From NCBI GenBank assembly GCA_963733105.1, contig CAVTCB010000008.1, forward strand, positions 23,979 through 87,978: a stretch of DNA of 64,000 bases, read 5' to 3'. Origin of the DNA: JAFAYN01 sp963733105 (lineage in GTDB: Bacteria > Gemmatimonadota > Gemmatimonadetes > Longimicrobiales > Longimicrobiaceae). Under the pieces are notes generated by a model, which worked only from the letters and a program-made list of their open reading frames with translations, ran no database searches and had not been told where the DNA came from. Shown piece by piece: positions 26,945 to 35,719 of the stretch (positions are counted from its first letter, which is position 1; each line of letters opens with the position of its first letter). The position numbers and the translations under genes were made by a program.

Positions 26945-27439
26945 TCATCGGTCAATCCCGGCTGCGGGCGAGGGAGCGATCTCCCCGGCAGCGCGCAACT
27001 CCGCGCGCAGGTCCATCAGGATGCGCCCCAGGTGGTTCTCCCCCCGGCCGCCGCAGACACCCCAAAACGTGTCGCGCCAGTAGTTGCGCTCCACCAGCTC
27101 GACGTCGCCGGTCGCGAGGAGCCGCTCGGCGAGGGCGGGGTGCCGGGCGAACTTCTCCCGGACCAGGGTCCGCATCACGTCGAGCTTCATCTCCTCCCAC
27201 CCCGGGCGGAGCGCGAGGCCGCCGCCGAGGCGCTTCGCCTGCCCCGGGGTCGCCGTGGCGCGGATGCGGGCGCGGACCGCGGGGTCCGTGGTCTTGGCCG
27301 CCTGGTACGCGGCCTCCACCGTGGGATAGCCGAACACGGGGGACGGATGGAAGTTGCTGCAGAAGTCCAGGAGGCTGGCGAACGCGGGGACGGCGGCGGC
27401 CTGGGCGGCGAGCGGCAGCGGTGCGGCGGCGGATCGCAT
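26945..27439 (-). CDS. NADAR-family protein (YbiA/DUF1768-like)
   Basis: 164 residues from the ATG at 27439. The family signatures are present in order: FCSNFHPSPV, an EAAYQAAKT helix, then NYWRDTFWGVC and GENHLGRILMDLRAEL. NADAR proteins act on ADP-ribose or riboflavin-type N-glycosides, and some remove ADP-ribose from DNA or occur in phage-defence and counter-defence loci. In a leading region this could counter a DNA ADP-ribosylating system. The family call is firm and the role is inferred. Confidence 0.85.
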   Translation of the reverse strand: MRSAAAPLPLAAQAAAVPAFASLLDFCSNFHPSPVFGYPTVEAAYQAAKTTDPAVRARIRATATPGQAKRLGGGLALRPGWEEMKLDVMRTLVREKFARHPALAERLLATGDVELVERNYWRDTFWGVCGGRGENHLGRILMDLRAELRAAGEIAPSPAAGIDR

Positions 27440-27551
27440 CAGGCGGTCCCGGCACGGGTGGTGAGATGGGGTCGGCACCCACCGTCTCCTTCCGCTGGCG
27501 AGGGGGTGCCCCCGACCGGGCGCTCCACGCCCGTGTAGCCCGAACGAAAAA

Positions 27552-27585
27552 AGGCCCCGCGCCGGCGCGAGCCGACGCGGGGCCT
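27552..27585 (-). terminator. Rho-independent terminator
   Basis: AGGCCCCGCG pairs with CGCGGGGCCT; on the minus strand the stem is followed by a T-run. It lies just past the stop of the gene at 27609-28124. A nearly identical hairpin is at 29543-29576. Confidence 0.75.
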
Positions 27586-27608
27586 CTGGATGGAGGGTGG
27601 AAAGTGGA

Positions 27609-28124
27609 TCAGGCCGCCATGCGCTGCTCCGGCTCGGCCTGCGCCTGCGGGCGGATGCCCGGCAGCGGCGTGTCGTCCATCTCGCGGATCAGCGCGCTGG
27701 CCTGCGCCGAGGAGACGCCGAGCTCCAGCGCGCCGAGGACGTCCGCGCGCAGCACGTCGCCCTTGGGCCGGCGGAAGGCGCGGGACATGAGCCCGCCGAT
27801 CTGCCCCTCGGTGGCCACCGGCTTGCCCAGCGGGCGGCAGCGGGTGACCGAGGCCCGCTCGTACCGGGTGCGCAGCTCCACCCACCGGGCCTGCTGCCTC
27901 TCCTTCCGCTCCGCCTCGTAGGCGGCGAAGACCTCCGGGTTCTCGGTGAAGAAGGCGTTGAGCGCCTCGCTCGCCTCGCCCTGCGTGAGCGCCTCGCCGA
28001 ACGGGATCTCGTACCGCGTCAGCAGGCCCTTCTGGCCGTCGGTGGCCGGGTCGTGCGGGTTCCGCGGGGCGATGCTGCGGATGGTGCTGTCGGTGCCGTT
28101 GGCCGTGCCGGTGGTCTCGCTCAT
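27609..28124 (-). CDS. Leading-region protein, unknown function
   Basis: 171 residues from the ATG at 28124 (MSETTGTANG). The sequence is soluble, with repeated TDGQKGLLTRYEIPFGEAL and TEGQIGGLMSRAF segments, that is, two related helical units about 80 residues apart. ALGELGVSSAQASALIREMD-like text near the end resembles a small helical DNA-binding unit. No family recognised. It is followed by a clean terminator, so it is monocistronic. Confidence 0.6.
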   Translation of the reverse strand: MSETTGTANGTDSTIRSIAPRNPHDPATDGQKGLLTRYEIPFGEALTQGEASEALNAFFTENPEVFAAYEAERKERQQARWVELRTRYERASVTRCRPLGKPVATEGQIGGLMSRAFRRPKGDVLRADVLGALELGVSSAQASALIREMDDTPLPGIRPQAQAEPEQRMAA

Positions 28125-28260
28125 CGTGCGCTCCCGTATCCGGGGTTTCGGGTGCGGTCCCTCGCCCGGAGTGGGCGTCGGTCTGTTCGTCCGCATCCTC
28201 GTCCATCGTCTTCTCGCAGTTCACCCGTCCTGCCCAGCCCGGGAGCTGGGCGGCGCTCGA

Positions 28261-28722
28261 TCACCACCTGACCGCGCGTCGTACCTGCTTGCGCGCGAGG
28301 ATCACCATCCCCGCCGCGAGGGCCAGGACGAGCGCCCACTTCCCGGTGGCGAGCGCTACCCCGGCGGGGTCGGGGTCCCCGAGCATCGCGGCACCGAAGT
28401 AGGTGAGCAGGGCGAGCGCGCAGGCGGCCGTCGGGGCGAACCCGAACCGGAGCCAGAGGGCGCTCAGGACGGGGAGAATCGACCTGGCGGCCCAGGCGCC
28501 GGTCGAGCGGATGCGGGACCAGGACGCCGCCCGGAGACGGCCGGCGGGCGCCCGCAGGCACCGGAGGAGGTCCCCGGCCTCGACCCGCAGCCAGTGGACG
28601 AACGGCCGGACGTACGAGACGCGCGGGAGCGAAGGGGCCCTCGCCGTGCCGGGCGGCGCGGCCGGGGGTGCATCCTCGATCCCGAGGTGGCGCCGCGGGT
28701 CGAAGTGGGGGTTGAGGCGCAT
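28261..28722 (-). CDS. Small membrane protein, unknown function
   Basis: 153 residues from the ATG at 28722. An arginine/proline-rich cytoplasmic half is followed by hydrophobic segments at about 95-115 (FAPTAACALALLTYFGAAML) and 123-143 (GKWALVLALAAGMVILA) and a basic tail. Its function is not recognisable. Confidence 0.5.
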   Translation of the reverse strand: MRLNPHFDPRRHLGIEDAPPAAPPGTARAPSLPRVSYVRPFVHWLRVEAGDLLRCLRAPAGRLRAASWSRIRSTGAWAARSILPVLSALWLRFGFAPTAACALALLTYFGAAMLGDPDPAGVALATGKWALVLALAAGMVILARKQVRRAVRW

Positions 28723-28889
28723 CGGACCTGGACTGTGAAGGGTAGACTGCGGGCGAGTGGCACCGTCCGTCGGCGGAGGGACCCGGGCGCTCGTGTCCGG
28801 TCCCCGGGGCAAGCGCCGGGCGCCGGAGGTGTGAGGCTGGCGGGCTGCTGCGCCGGACGGGGCGGCGGTCACGAGCTCGGGGAGTACGC

Positions 28890-29078
28890 CTAGCGGCATT
28901 CGCCTGGATCCCGGGGCGCGGTGCGCGCGAGCAGGTACAGGCCGCGGGAGAGATCCAGCTCGCCGTGCGCCGCGGCGCGGGCGGCAAGGAGGACCGCGCG
29001 CTGCCGGTCCACCCTCGTGAGCGGGCGGGTGGCGGCGTCCCGGAGGGTGCTGAGACGCGGAGCGGGGGTGGACGGCAT
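28890..29078 (-). CDS. Small protein, unknown function
   Basis: 62 residues, predicted helical (VDRQRAVLLAARAAAHGELDLSRGLYLLAR). The ATG at 29078 has the GAGAAAACG motif about 63 bases upstream, shared with its neighbours, which is the main support for it being a gene. Confidence 0.45.
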   Translation of the reverse strand: MPSTPAPRLSTLRDAATRPLTRVDRQRAVLLAARAAAHGELDLSRGLYLLARTAPRDPGECR

Positions 29079-29226
29079 GGACGGAGCCTCCGGACTGGAC
29101 GTCGATCGCGCGGGAGCAGGCCCGCAGGGTCGGTCCAGCGTTTTCTCCGGTCATGCGAGTGAGGGCGCCGCGCGCATGGCGCGGCGCCCTCCGAGGTGTC
29201 AGGGTCCCATGGGGGCTCCCCTCCGA

Positions 29227-29400
29227 TCACGAGCAGGTCGAAGGCGTCGAGCTCCGGCGGCGCGGGGAGCCGACGCCGGGGGAGGGAAGGGGGGCCGTGC
29301 AGGCCGACTCCACGGGGTCGTCGGGGCCGTCGCTGCCGAAGAGCTCCGGGACCCCGTTGCCGGGATCGCCGAACACGCCGCTGAGCAGGCGGTATGACAT
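29227..29400 (-). CDS. Small protein, unknown function
   Basis: 57 residues starting MSYRLLSGVFGDPGNG and ending in a serine/proline-rich tail. A GAGAAGACG motif lies about 58 bases upstream of the ATG at 29400. No domain visible; weak call. Confidence 0.35.
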   Translation of the reverse strand: MSYRLLSGVFGDPGNGVPELFGSDGPDDPVESACTAPLPSPGVGSPRRRSSTPSTCS

Positions 29401-29542
29401 GATGGGGCAGGGGCTCGGGTGGGTTCTCGGGAGGCGCGTCCTCCCGAGACTCGCCCGTCGTCTTCTCCTGCCGCCCGGCGGTGAACACCCCGCGGCGTGG
29501 GCGGGGCGGCGCTCGCCCCGGAGAACGCGCCACAACGCGAAA

Positions 29543-29576
29543 AGGCCCCGCGCCGGCACGAGCCGGCGCGGGGCCT
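29543..29576 (-). terminator. Rho-independent terminator, copy of the one at 27552
   Basis: AGGCCCCGCGCCGGC pairs with GCCGGCGCGGGGCCT around ACGA. The A-run on the plus strand gives a minus-strand T-run. It ends the transcript of the gene at 29630-30316. Confidence 0.75.
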
Positions 29577-29629
29577 CGCACGGTACGGGACGGTGGAGCG
29601 CCGGCGGGGAGGCCTCGCCGGCTCCGTGT

Positions 29630-30316
29630 TCAGGTCGCGGTCGCGGCGTCCTCGATGCTCATGTCGAGCCGGAGAACGCCGCAGCGGAGCGAAGCGGGTG
29701 CGGCTTCCAGCCAGTAGGCGCCCGCGAGCCAGGCGAGGCGCCGCTTGCAGTGGTCGTCGCCGAGCCGGCGGTCGCAGTCGTGGAAGCCGCGCTCCAGCCC
29801 GCGGAGCACGTGCTCGCGGACGTGGAGCACGTCCGGCTCATCCGGCACGGTCACCGGGTCGAAGGCCCCGCCCGGGAAGCGCGCGACCGTGGCGCCCGAC
29901 TCGACGATCCGGACCGCGGCCGCCGCCGGGTCGTAGAAGAGAGGGGACACCACGCGGTCCGGGATTCCCTCGGTCGGTCCGCACGGACGGGGCGCGTACA
30001 TGTAGGCGTCGATGAACGGCGCCGCGGTGACGCGGATCCCCACCACGTCCGCGGCTGTCGCGGCGGCCCGGGCATAGGCACTCGAAAGCGAGGGGTGCCG
30101 GGTGGCGTCGCGCCGGTGGCCGGGGGCGCGGGCGGTGACGACCCACTCTCCGGGCATGCCGACGGCGGGGTGGACGATGATGGACACCCCCGGCAGGTCG
30201 GCCTCGAGGTTGTTGGAAGTGCCACGGCGCTGCAGCACGAGCACGCCGTCCGTCGTGAGGTGGCCGAGGCCGCGCCCGCTGTGGGCGGGCACCTCGATCC
30301 GGGGCGGGATCGCCAT
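29630..30316 (-). CDS. Leading-region protein, unknown function
   Basis: 228 residues, soluble. The N-terminal half looks like a beta-rich single-domain fold (GVLVLQRRGTSNNLEADLPGV, EWVVTARAPGH) and the C-terminal half is helical with a DCDRRLGDDHCKRRLAWLAG stretch that could bind metal through C and H residues. Followed by a terminator. No family recognised. Confidence 0.6.
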   Translation of the reverse strand: MAIPPRIEVPAHSGRGLGHLTTDGVLVLQRRGTSNNLEADLPGVSIIVHPAVGMPGEWVVTARAPGHRRDATRHPSLSSAYARAAATAADVVGIRVTAAPFIDAYMYAPRPCGPTEGIPDRVVSPLFYDPAAAAVRIVESGATVARFPGGAFDPVTVPDEPDVLHVREHVLRGLERGFHDCDRRLGDDHCKRRLAWLAGAYWLEAAPASLRCGVLRLDMSIEDAATAT

Positions 30317-30370
30317 TGGGAATCCTGTGGCTGGTACGATGAATCGGGATGGCGGTCGGGTGCGCCCTGG

Positions 30371-31231
30371 CTACGTCGCGTCGAAAAGGCGGAGCTGCAT
30401 CGTGCGGATCTCCGGACTGCCCGGCGCGATGGGCCCCGCAGCGGGAGTTGGCGCGGCCTGGACCTGCTCCCCGGGGGCTTCCGTGGGTAGCGAGGACTCC
30501 TCGGCGGCGCCGGTGGGAGGCCTCACGAGCCAGACGGGAGCGTGCCCCTGCGGAGTCGGAACGAAGGGTGTGAGCAGCTGGGCCGGGAGCCCCGGGTAGG
30601 CCAGGTGGAGGTAGAAGCCGAAGGATTCGCAGGAGAGCGTGTTGCCATGGACGATCACCAGCTCCCCGAGTTGAAGGTTGTGGAGCTCCATGTTCATGCA
30701 GACCTGCGCCGCCGCCGTGAGCGTTACCTCCCGGTCGACATCGACTCCCGAGCACGACCACCAGTTGAGCCCTTCGGGGCCGTGGGCCTCCAGGACCTCC
30801 GCGCAGAATGCGAGCAGCATCCCCCCGCAGCCGAGGGCCGGCTCGTTCATCCTCCAGAGAAAGCGTTCGCCCCCGGGTGGCCCCGCCGAGCCCGGCGTCC
30901 AGCCGGTGAGCTGAAACTTCGCCATCATCCGGGCGAGCGGCCACGGCGTGAAGAACTGGCCCGTCCGCTGCTTGTGCTTCTGGCCGGTGAGCTGGGCCTG
31001 GTGGACGGGGCCGAGGATGTCCTGGAATGGGGCCTCCCGGGTGACTGCCGCCCTGTACGCGGCGAGGGCCGCCCTGGTCAGGCGGCCCTCGTCCGTGTCC
31101 TCGGGGGGAAGCGCGAAGTGCGGGTGCCCGAGGTCGGCGAGGACCGCCTCCGCCAGGCTGGTCAGCGAGCTCCGGCCGGTCACCCGGCGGATCTCCTCGA
31201 GTGGGCGCAGCAGGTCGGGGGGGAGCTTCAT
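30371..31231 (-). CDS. N6-DNA-methyltransferase-like protein lacking the catalytic motif
   Basis: 286 residues from the ATG at 31231. It resembles the HsdM/N6-MTase core: RTGQFFTPWPLARMM, SAM-binding motif I (EPALGCGGMLLAF), and GVDVDREVTLTAAAQVCMNM. After HGNTL the expected NPPY/F catalytic motif is absent (SCESFGFYLHL). No specificity subunit or nuclease is adjacent. It may bind SAM or DNA without methylating, for example as a decoy or anti-restriction factor in a leading region. The C-terminal 60 residues are low-complexity. Confidence 0.7.
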   Translation of the reverse strand: MKLPPDLLRPLEEIRRVTGRSSLTSLAEAVLADLGHPHFALPPEDTDEGRLTRAALAAYRAAVTREAPFQDILGPVHQAQLTGQKHKQRTGQFFTPWPLARMMAKFQLTGWTPGSAGPPGGERFLWRMNEPALGCGGMLLAFCAEVLEAHGPEGLNWWSCSGVDVDREVTLTAAAQVCMNMELHNLQLGELVIVHGNTLSCESFGFYLHLAYPGLPAQLLTPFVPTPQGHAPVWLVRPPTGAAEESSLPTEAPGEQVQAAPTPAAGPIAPGSPEIRTMQLRLFDAT

Positions 31232-31352
31232 GAATCTTGGAAGTCGGCGGCGGAGTGGCTGTGGGCGGTGGCGGTGGGACTTCCAATGGGGAGTTCCCTG
31301 GCTCGGCTGCGAGTGCTCCGAGAGGCGTGGCGAATTGGCCACACTGGAAAGG

Positions 31353-32105
31353 TCAGAGCGGGAGCCGCTCCTGAATCGAGGTCCGGGGGTCCACGGTCAT
31401 GAGCTCCCCCGCCTGCAGCGCGGTGCAGGCTTCCGCACGGGTGAACGAGCGCTCGCAGCGCAGGCAGGTCCAGTTGCACGGCGAGCCATGCCATTCCTGG
31501 AGCACCCCGCCACAGCCGGCGTGCTCGATCCACGGGGTCCCGTACTCCGTGCGTGCCCGGCGGATGCTGTCGGCCGTGCGCTCTCGCGCGGCCTGCAGCT
31601 CGGCGATCCGCTCCGGTGTCGGTGCCCGGCGGTCCAGCAGCGTCAGCAGGTAGACCGGGTCTGCCGGGACCTTGGAGGCGTTCCACTCCTCGGCGATGGC
31701 GCGCTGCTGGTCGCGGGGGAGCTCCCGGAGCCGCCGGCGCGCTCTGCGCCAGGTCTCCGCGTGGCGGTCCCGGTTGCGCCTCGCTCCCGATACGGTCTGC
31801 ACGTGGATGCGCGCCTCCCGGTCCTCGAAGGACTCGACCTTGAGAGGCGCCAGGTCGCCCAGGAAGCCGTGGTCGCGGTGATGCCGCTCCTCCTCCGCCT
31901 TCAACGACTGGCGGTGACCGCGCTCGCGCGTGGCGGTGCGCTCCCTGGGCGGCGGGTCCTTGCGCCAGATCGCCTTGGCCCGGCGGAGGACGATCGGTTT
32001 CCGGGTGACTGCGCCGTGCAGCCCCCGGGCACCCAGCCAGTCCGCCTGGAGCTGGTCGGCGGCCGCGGATGAGTAGAGTGGAGCACGGGCCGGGAACGGG
32101 GGCAT
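31353..32105 (-). CDS. Basic protein with C-terminal zinc finger, unknown function
   Basis: 250 residues, strongly basic in the first 120 (many R/E/H), with a helical middle (RRARRRLRELPRDQQRAIAEEW) and a C-terminal finger with CGG, C and CLRC spacing (HAGCGGVLQEWHGSPCNWTCLRCE). This suggests nucleic-acid binding. No family recognised. Confidence 0.6.
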   Translation of the reverse strand: MPPFPARAPLYSSAAADQLQADWLGARGLHGAVTRKPIVLRRAKAIWRKDPPPRERTATRERGHRQSLKAEEERHHRDHGFLGDLAPLKVESFEDREARIHVQTVSGARRNRDRHAETWRRARRRLRELPRDQQRAIAEEWNASKVPADPVYLLTLLDRRAPTPERIAELQAARERTADSIRRARTEYGTPWIEHAGCGGVLQEWHGSPCNWTCLRCERSFTRAEACTALQAGELMTVDPRTSIQERLPL

Positions 32106-32207
32106 GGGCGGTTTCGGCGGGATGTGGAAGTCAAGAGGGGAGCTCCGCCTGCCGCCGGACGGTGTCCCGGGCGTTCACAGCAAGCCCGCTTCGGCTGCCG
32201 CGATGCC

Positions 32208-32906
32208 TCACCCGAGAAGGGTGAGGAGGTCGGTCTGCTCGCTGGGGACCGGCTTCCGTGGAGGTACGGGGACGGCGAGGGGTGCATGTGCTCTGGGAGC
32301 TGCGGGGACGGTCCAGTCGTTCGCGCGGCTCGCCGGCTCCGGCGGGGGCGAGTACTCCGGGAGGATCCAGTCGCCCAGAGCCTCGGTAACGGCGAGCCGG
32401 ACGCGGTCGAAGTGGTCCAGGTCGAAGCACCTCCGGACGACGCAGTCGTTGACCGGGCGCCACACGATCCCGCGGACCCGGAGGGCCTCGCGGATCGCGG
32501 GCTGGTAGCGCCGATCCGCCACGCACAGAGTCCACCTCCCGAGGTGCCCGTTGGGCCGCACCGCCTCAGGGAAGCCCGCGCGGGCCGCCGCTTCGAGGTA
32601 GCTCCGCCAGGCCTGGTCCTGGCCCGGGTGGACGCTGTGGAACCCCGCGAAGCCCCGTGGCTCCCAGCTCAGGGAGAGCGAGGGCGGGGACAGCTGGACG
32701 TAGTTGTCCGGGTCCTGGTACGCGACCAGCCGGGCGACCTGAGAGGCGCGCCAGGTGAGGGAGTCGAAGAACGCCCGCGCGATCCGGTAGCCGTGCGCCA
32801 GCGGGTGCCCCCGCTCGGCGAGGAAGACGCAGTCTGCCGGCTCCTCCTGGCGGCAGCCTGTGAACTGCTGGTGGAGTGCGTCCAGGCTCTCGGGAGAGAG
32901 TTCCAT
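32208..32906 (-). CDS. Leading-region protein, unknown function
   Basis: 232 residues, soluble. Recognisable segments are VFLAERGHPLAHGYRIARAF near residue 30, DPDNYVQLSPPSLSLSWEPR and a proline-rich C-terminal tail. No catalytic motif. It lies 14 bases downstream of the S24 peptidase-like gene, so the two are probably co-transcribed. Confidence 0.55.
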   Translation of the reverse strand: MELSPESLDALHQQFTGCRQEEPADCVFLAERGHPLAHGYRIARAFFDSLTWRASQVARLVAYQDPDNYVQLSPPSLSLSWEPRGFAGFHSVHPGQDQAWRSYLEAAARAGFPEAVRPNGHLGRWTLCVADRRYQPAIREALRVRGIVWRPVNDCVVRRCFDLDHFDRVRLAVTEALGDWILPEYSPPPEPASRANDWTVPAAPRAHAPLAVPVPPRKPVPSEQTDLLTLLG

Positions 32907-32920
32907 GAGGGAGCCCGGGG

Positions 32921-33283
32921 CTAGTACTTGCGGATGATCCCCACCACGATGCCCTGGATCCGGACCTGGCCGGCAGGGAGGATCATCGGAGGTAGCGCCC
33001 GGTTCGTGGGTCGCAGCTGGACGCGCCCGTCGTCCTGCGAGTAGAACTGCCGGACGAAGGCGTTCTCGCCGATGCTCGCCACCACCATCTCTCCGCGCTC
33101 GGGGACCGTGCGCGCGTTGACGATCAGGTAGTCGCCATCCCGGATCTGCTCGTCCTCCAGCGAGGTGCCGCAGACGCGGAGGACGTAGTTCGACCCGGAG
33201 CCGAGCATGTCCTCCGGGACGTGGATCTTGGCTCCGGGCTGCTCGGGAGCGACGGCGGAGAGCGGGGTGCGGGTGAGGGACAT
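32921..33283 (-). CDS. S24 (LexA/UmuD-like) protein with Lys-to-Arg change
   Basis: 120 residues from the ATG at 33283. The S24 fold is clear: CGTSLEDEQIRDGDYLIVN with the nucleophile position S41, and VVASIGENAFVRQFYSQDDG where the general-base lysine should be, here R78. It lacks an HTH and an obvious AG/CG cleavage site, so it is UmuD-like in size. With arginine at the lysine position self-cleavage is doubtful, and it may be a non-cleaving competitor that dampens the recipient's SOS response. A palindromic operator-like site lies just upstream. Confidence 0.7.
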   Translation of the reverse strand: MSLTRTPLSAVAPEQPGAKIHVPEDMLGSGSNYVLRVCGTSLEDEQIRDGDYLIVNARTVPERGEMVVASIGENAFVRQFYSQDDGRVQLRPTNRALPPMILPAGQVRIQGIVVGIIRKY

Positions 33284-33312
33284 GGCTCCGGCCTCGGTGC
33301 AGGGGGTGGAAA

Positions 33313-33342
33313 GCGAAAGACGACGCGTCGTTTTCTTTCGCC
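33313..33342 (-). promoter_or_regulatory. Palindromic site upstream of the S24 gene
   Basis: GCGAAAGACGACG and CGTCGTTTTCTTTCGC form an imperfect 12-13 bp inverted repeat centred on ACGCGT, 30-60 bases before the S24 ATG. It includes the recurrent GAAAACG motif of the leading region. A repressor site or single-strand promoter hairpin is possible. Confidence 0.45.
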
Positions 33343-33543
33343 TCCTCCCGGAGGTCGGGGAGAAGCCGGAGCGGGGAGCCAGGGTGGGCGGAGAGACGAA
33401 CGAAGGAGCGCGAGGACTAGGGGAGCCAGAGCAGCGCCGGGCGGCGAAGAGGGACCTGCCGGGTGGCGAGGACTTCGCCTCGCGGGGAGCGACGGCTCTG
33501 TCCTGCTCGCCGGTCCCGCTGTGCCGGTAAGCACGCACAGAAC

Positions 33544-33571
33544 GGGGGCGGCTCGCTGCTGAGCCGCCCCC
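33544..33571 (-). terminator. Perfect 11-bp stem hairpin
   Basis: GGGGGCGGCTC pairs exactly with GAGCCGCCCCC around GCTGCT. It lies 28 bases beyond the antitoxin stop codon and probably ends the toxin-antitoxin transcript. No T-run. Confidence 0.65.
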
Positions 33572-33598
33572 GGTAGACCCTGTCCCCGCCCTGCGCAG

Positions 33599-33931
33599 CT
33601 ACGCCGTAGTAGCCACCGCCAGCCGGGCACGCGCGCGGCTCTTGGGCTTCTTCTTGACCCGGATCTCGACATCCCGGCCGAGCGCCCGCAGGAAGGAGAA
33701 CAGGCGGTCCATCGAGAAGTCCTCGATGTGCCCGTTCAGAAGCCGGGAGACGTTCGGCTGCCTGACCCCGAGGAGCTGCGCCGCCGCCGTTTGCGTGAGG
33801 TGCCGGTGCTCGATGATGCTGGCGATCTGCCGGACGATCTCGGCCTTCGCAAGCAGCTCGTCCGCGTCCTCCATGTCCAGGTCGGCGAATACGTTGCCGC
33901 TGCTCTCGGTGTAGTCCCGTGCGGTGCTCAT
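33599..33931 (-). CDS. XRE-family antitoxin (HigA-like)
   Basis: 110 residues; the ATG overlaps the toxin stop. A DNA-binding helix-turn-helix lies at about residues 45-75 (HLTQTAAAQLLGVRQPNVSRLLNG), the order typical of HigA/MqsA-type antitoxins encoded after the toxin. A basic tail with KKKPKSRARARL follows. It would neutralise the toxin and repress the pair. Confidence 0.85.
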   Translation of the reverse strand: MSTARDYTESSGNVFADLDMEDADELLAKAEIVRQIASIIEHRHLTQTAAAQLLGVRQPNVSRLLNGHIEDFSMDRLFSFLRALGRDVEIRVKKKPKSRARARLAVATTA

Positions 33932-34302
33932 TGCTTCCGTCCGATTTCGGCGTGGATCTTCTTCGCTTCCTCGTAGCGCGCCCTGACGAGATCGATCTCG
34001 TGCTTCGGGGTGCCGATCCCACGCTTCGACTTCTTCTGAAAGGCGTGGAGGACGTACACCGCCCCGGCCAGCTTCACCGTGTACACTGCCCGGTAGGTGT
34101 CCCCGTCGTGGTCCTCGACGATCTCCAGCACGCCGGCACCCTTGACGATCCCTGTCAGCGGCTTGGCGTCCAGCGCCCTGCCGCCTGCCTGCGCCAGGTA
34201 CAGGGCCGTGCCGATCGATTGCTTCACCTCCTTCGGGAACTCCTTCAGATCTTCTCGGGAGGTTCCCACCCACCGCAGCGGCTTCACGTTCGACGGCTCC
34301 AT
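33928..34302 (-). CDS. RelE/HigB-type toxin (phage Gp49-like)
   Basis: 124 residues. Segments KPLRWVGTSREDLKEFPKEV, GAGVLEIVEDHDGDTYRAVYTV and YVLHAFQKKSKRGIGTPKHEI are the hallmark order of the Gp49-like HigB family, ribosome-dependent mRNA interferases. The first gene of a two-gene toxin-antitoxin operon, likely stabilising the element. Confidence 0.88.
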   Translation of the reverse strand: MEPSNVKPLRWVGTSREDLKEFPKEVKQSIGTALYLAQAGGRALDAKPLTGIVKGAGVLEIVEDHDGDTYRAVYTVKLAGAVYVLHAFQKKSKRGIGTPKHEIDLVRARYEEAKKIHAEIGRKQ

Positions 34303-34314
34303 GGTGAATTTATA

Positions 34315-35600
34315 CTAATACTGGTATGAATCAAGGGCGGAGGAGGCGCGCCTGCACGGTCGGTTTGCTCCTGCGGACGCGCTTGCCTCTGCCGGGCTGG
34401 GGAACTGGCCCGCGGCGGGGTGGTCCGCGAAGGTCTCCCGGACCGCCTCCGCCTTGCGAGGCGCGGTCCGGAGCCGCTCGACGTGGGCGTACCAGGCGAC
34501 GTCCAGGCTGGCCTGCAGCACCGGGTCCTCCCACCGGCGGGTCCCGTCCTCGTCCCACGGGTGGATCCGGTCCTGGAGGAACCCGTCCGGGTTCCGCATG
34601 AACCTGCGCGCTTCGGACGGGGAGAGGGCGGCCTCGTCCGCGACGCGCCGTCGCGCCGACGGCGGGAGCCACGTGGCCGGGAAGCCGATGCAGTCCGTGT
34701 AGTCGACGTGGAGGTCCCACTCCTCGTCGACCGTGGCGGCGTACGCGGTGTCGATGCCGCGCGCCCGGATGCCGGTCGTACGCCGCGGTGAGCGGCCGGG
34801 CCGCGCTCCCGTCGGGAGCGCGGCCCACCGTCGCGGTGAGAAGGTTGGAGTCCATGGAGACCTGCAGCTCCGGGGCGACGTGCGCGAGGCACCGGAGCAG
34901 CGAGGCTGCGCGACGGTTCTTGAGCCCCAGCCCGAGGAGGTGCACGTGGGGAGGGCGCACCTCCCGGGCGAAGGCGACGACGTCGGTCGGGAGGGTCGCC
35001 CCTTTCCGGGCGTGCATCGGGAACGCGGGAACGGGTGCGAAGCCGAGCAGACGGGTGGTCTCGTGGTAGAACGCTGCCCGGGATCAGTTCGCCCGGCTGG
35101 AGCGGGAGGAGGACCTGGGCGCCGGCCGACCGGATCTCCCGGAGCCTGGGAGCGTGGACGCCGAGCCGGGCCAGGGTGACGGGCTGGCTCCCCACCCGAT
35201 CCGGGGCCACGGCGTGGAGCTGCGGGCCGAGCGCCCGCGCGAGGACGTCGTAGAAGTCGAGGCGGACGTCCCACTCCTCGGGCAGGATCTCCTTCACGAC
35301 GAGCAGCGAGCCGGGGCAGGGCGCGAGCCCAGCGGCAACCTGCTTCCGCGGGTCCGCGGACACCTCGGAGACGGCCCCGTTGTCGAGGAAGACGGGGATG
35401 CCGGTCCCGGCGACGCGCAGCACCTCGTCGAGGCTGGCTGCGTCGAGGCGACTCGCGCTGACGCCGACCGGGATTCCCACGGACAGGAAGCCGCGGATCT
35501 CCCCGGGCTCGTTGGCGCCGCTCGCGAACACCAGCGGGCGCCTGGCGCCGGCCCGGTGCGCACCGGTGGGCTCGTCGAACCCGAGGCGAATCTGGGCCAC
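34315..35600 (-). CDS. TGT/DpdA-like deazaguanine transglycosylase homologue, two frameshifts
   Basis: Three frames join to about 425 residues. The N-terminal frame (GTG 35600) has a DNGAVSEV segment and HAVAPDRVGSQPVTLARLG. It passes near 35,070 to a second frame (FPMHARKGATLP, VHLLGLGLKNRRAASLL, SMDSNLLTATVG) and near 34,770 to a third (DEEWDLHVDYTDCIGFP, ending SALDSYQY). The PD-x-VG-x-Q pattern and the late GLG...SMDS strand-loop are those of queuine-transglycosylase-like proteins such as DpdA, which insert deazaguanine into DNA. The DUF6884-like gene two loci away often accompanies such genes. Family call moderate. Confidence 0.5.
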
Positions 35601-35719
35601 ACTGGCTCGGTGCGTTGGTGGTGGAGCGGGCGCCCACCGTCCGCCACCGTGGCGATTGCGGGGAACGACCGCAGAGGCGCGGCCGGGCCCCGAAGGAGCC
35701 GCCCGAACTCCCGGCCATC

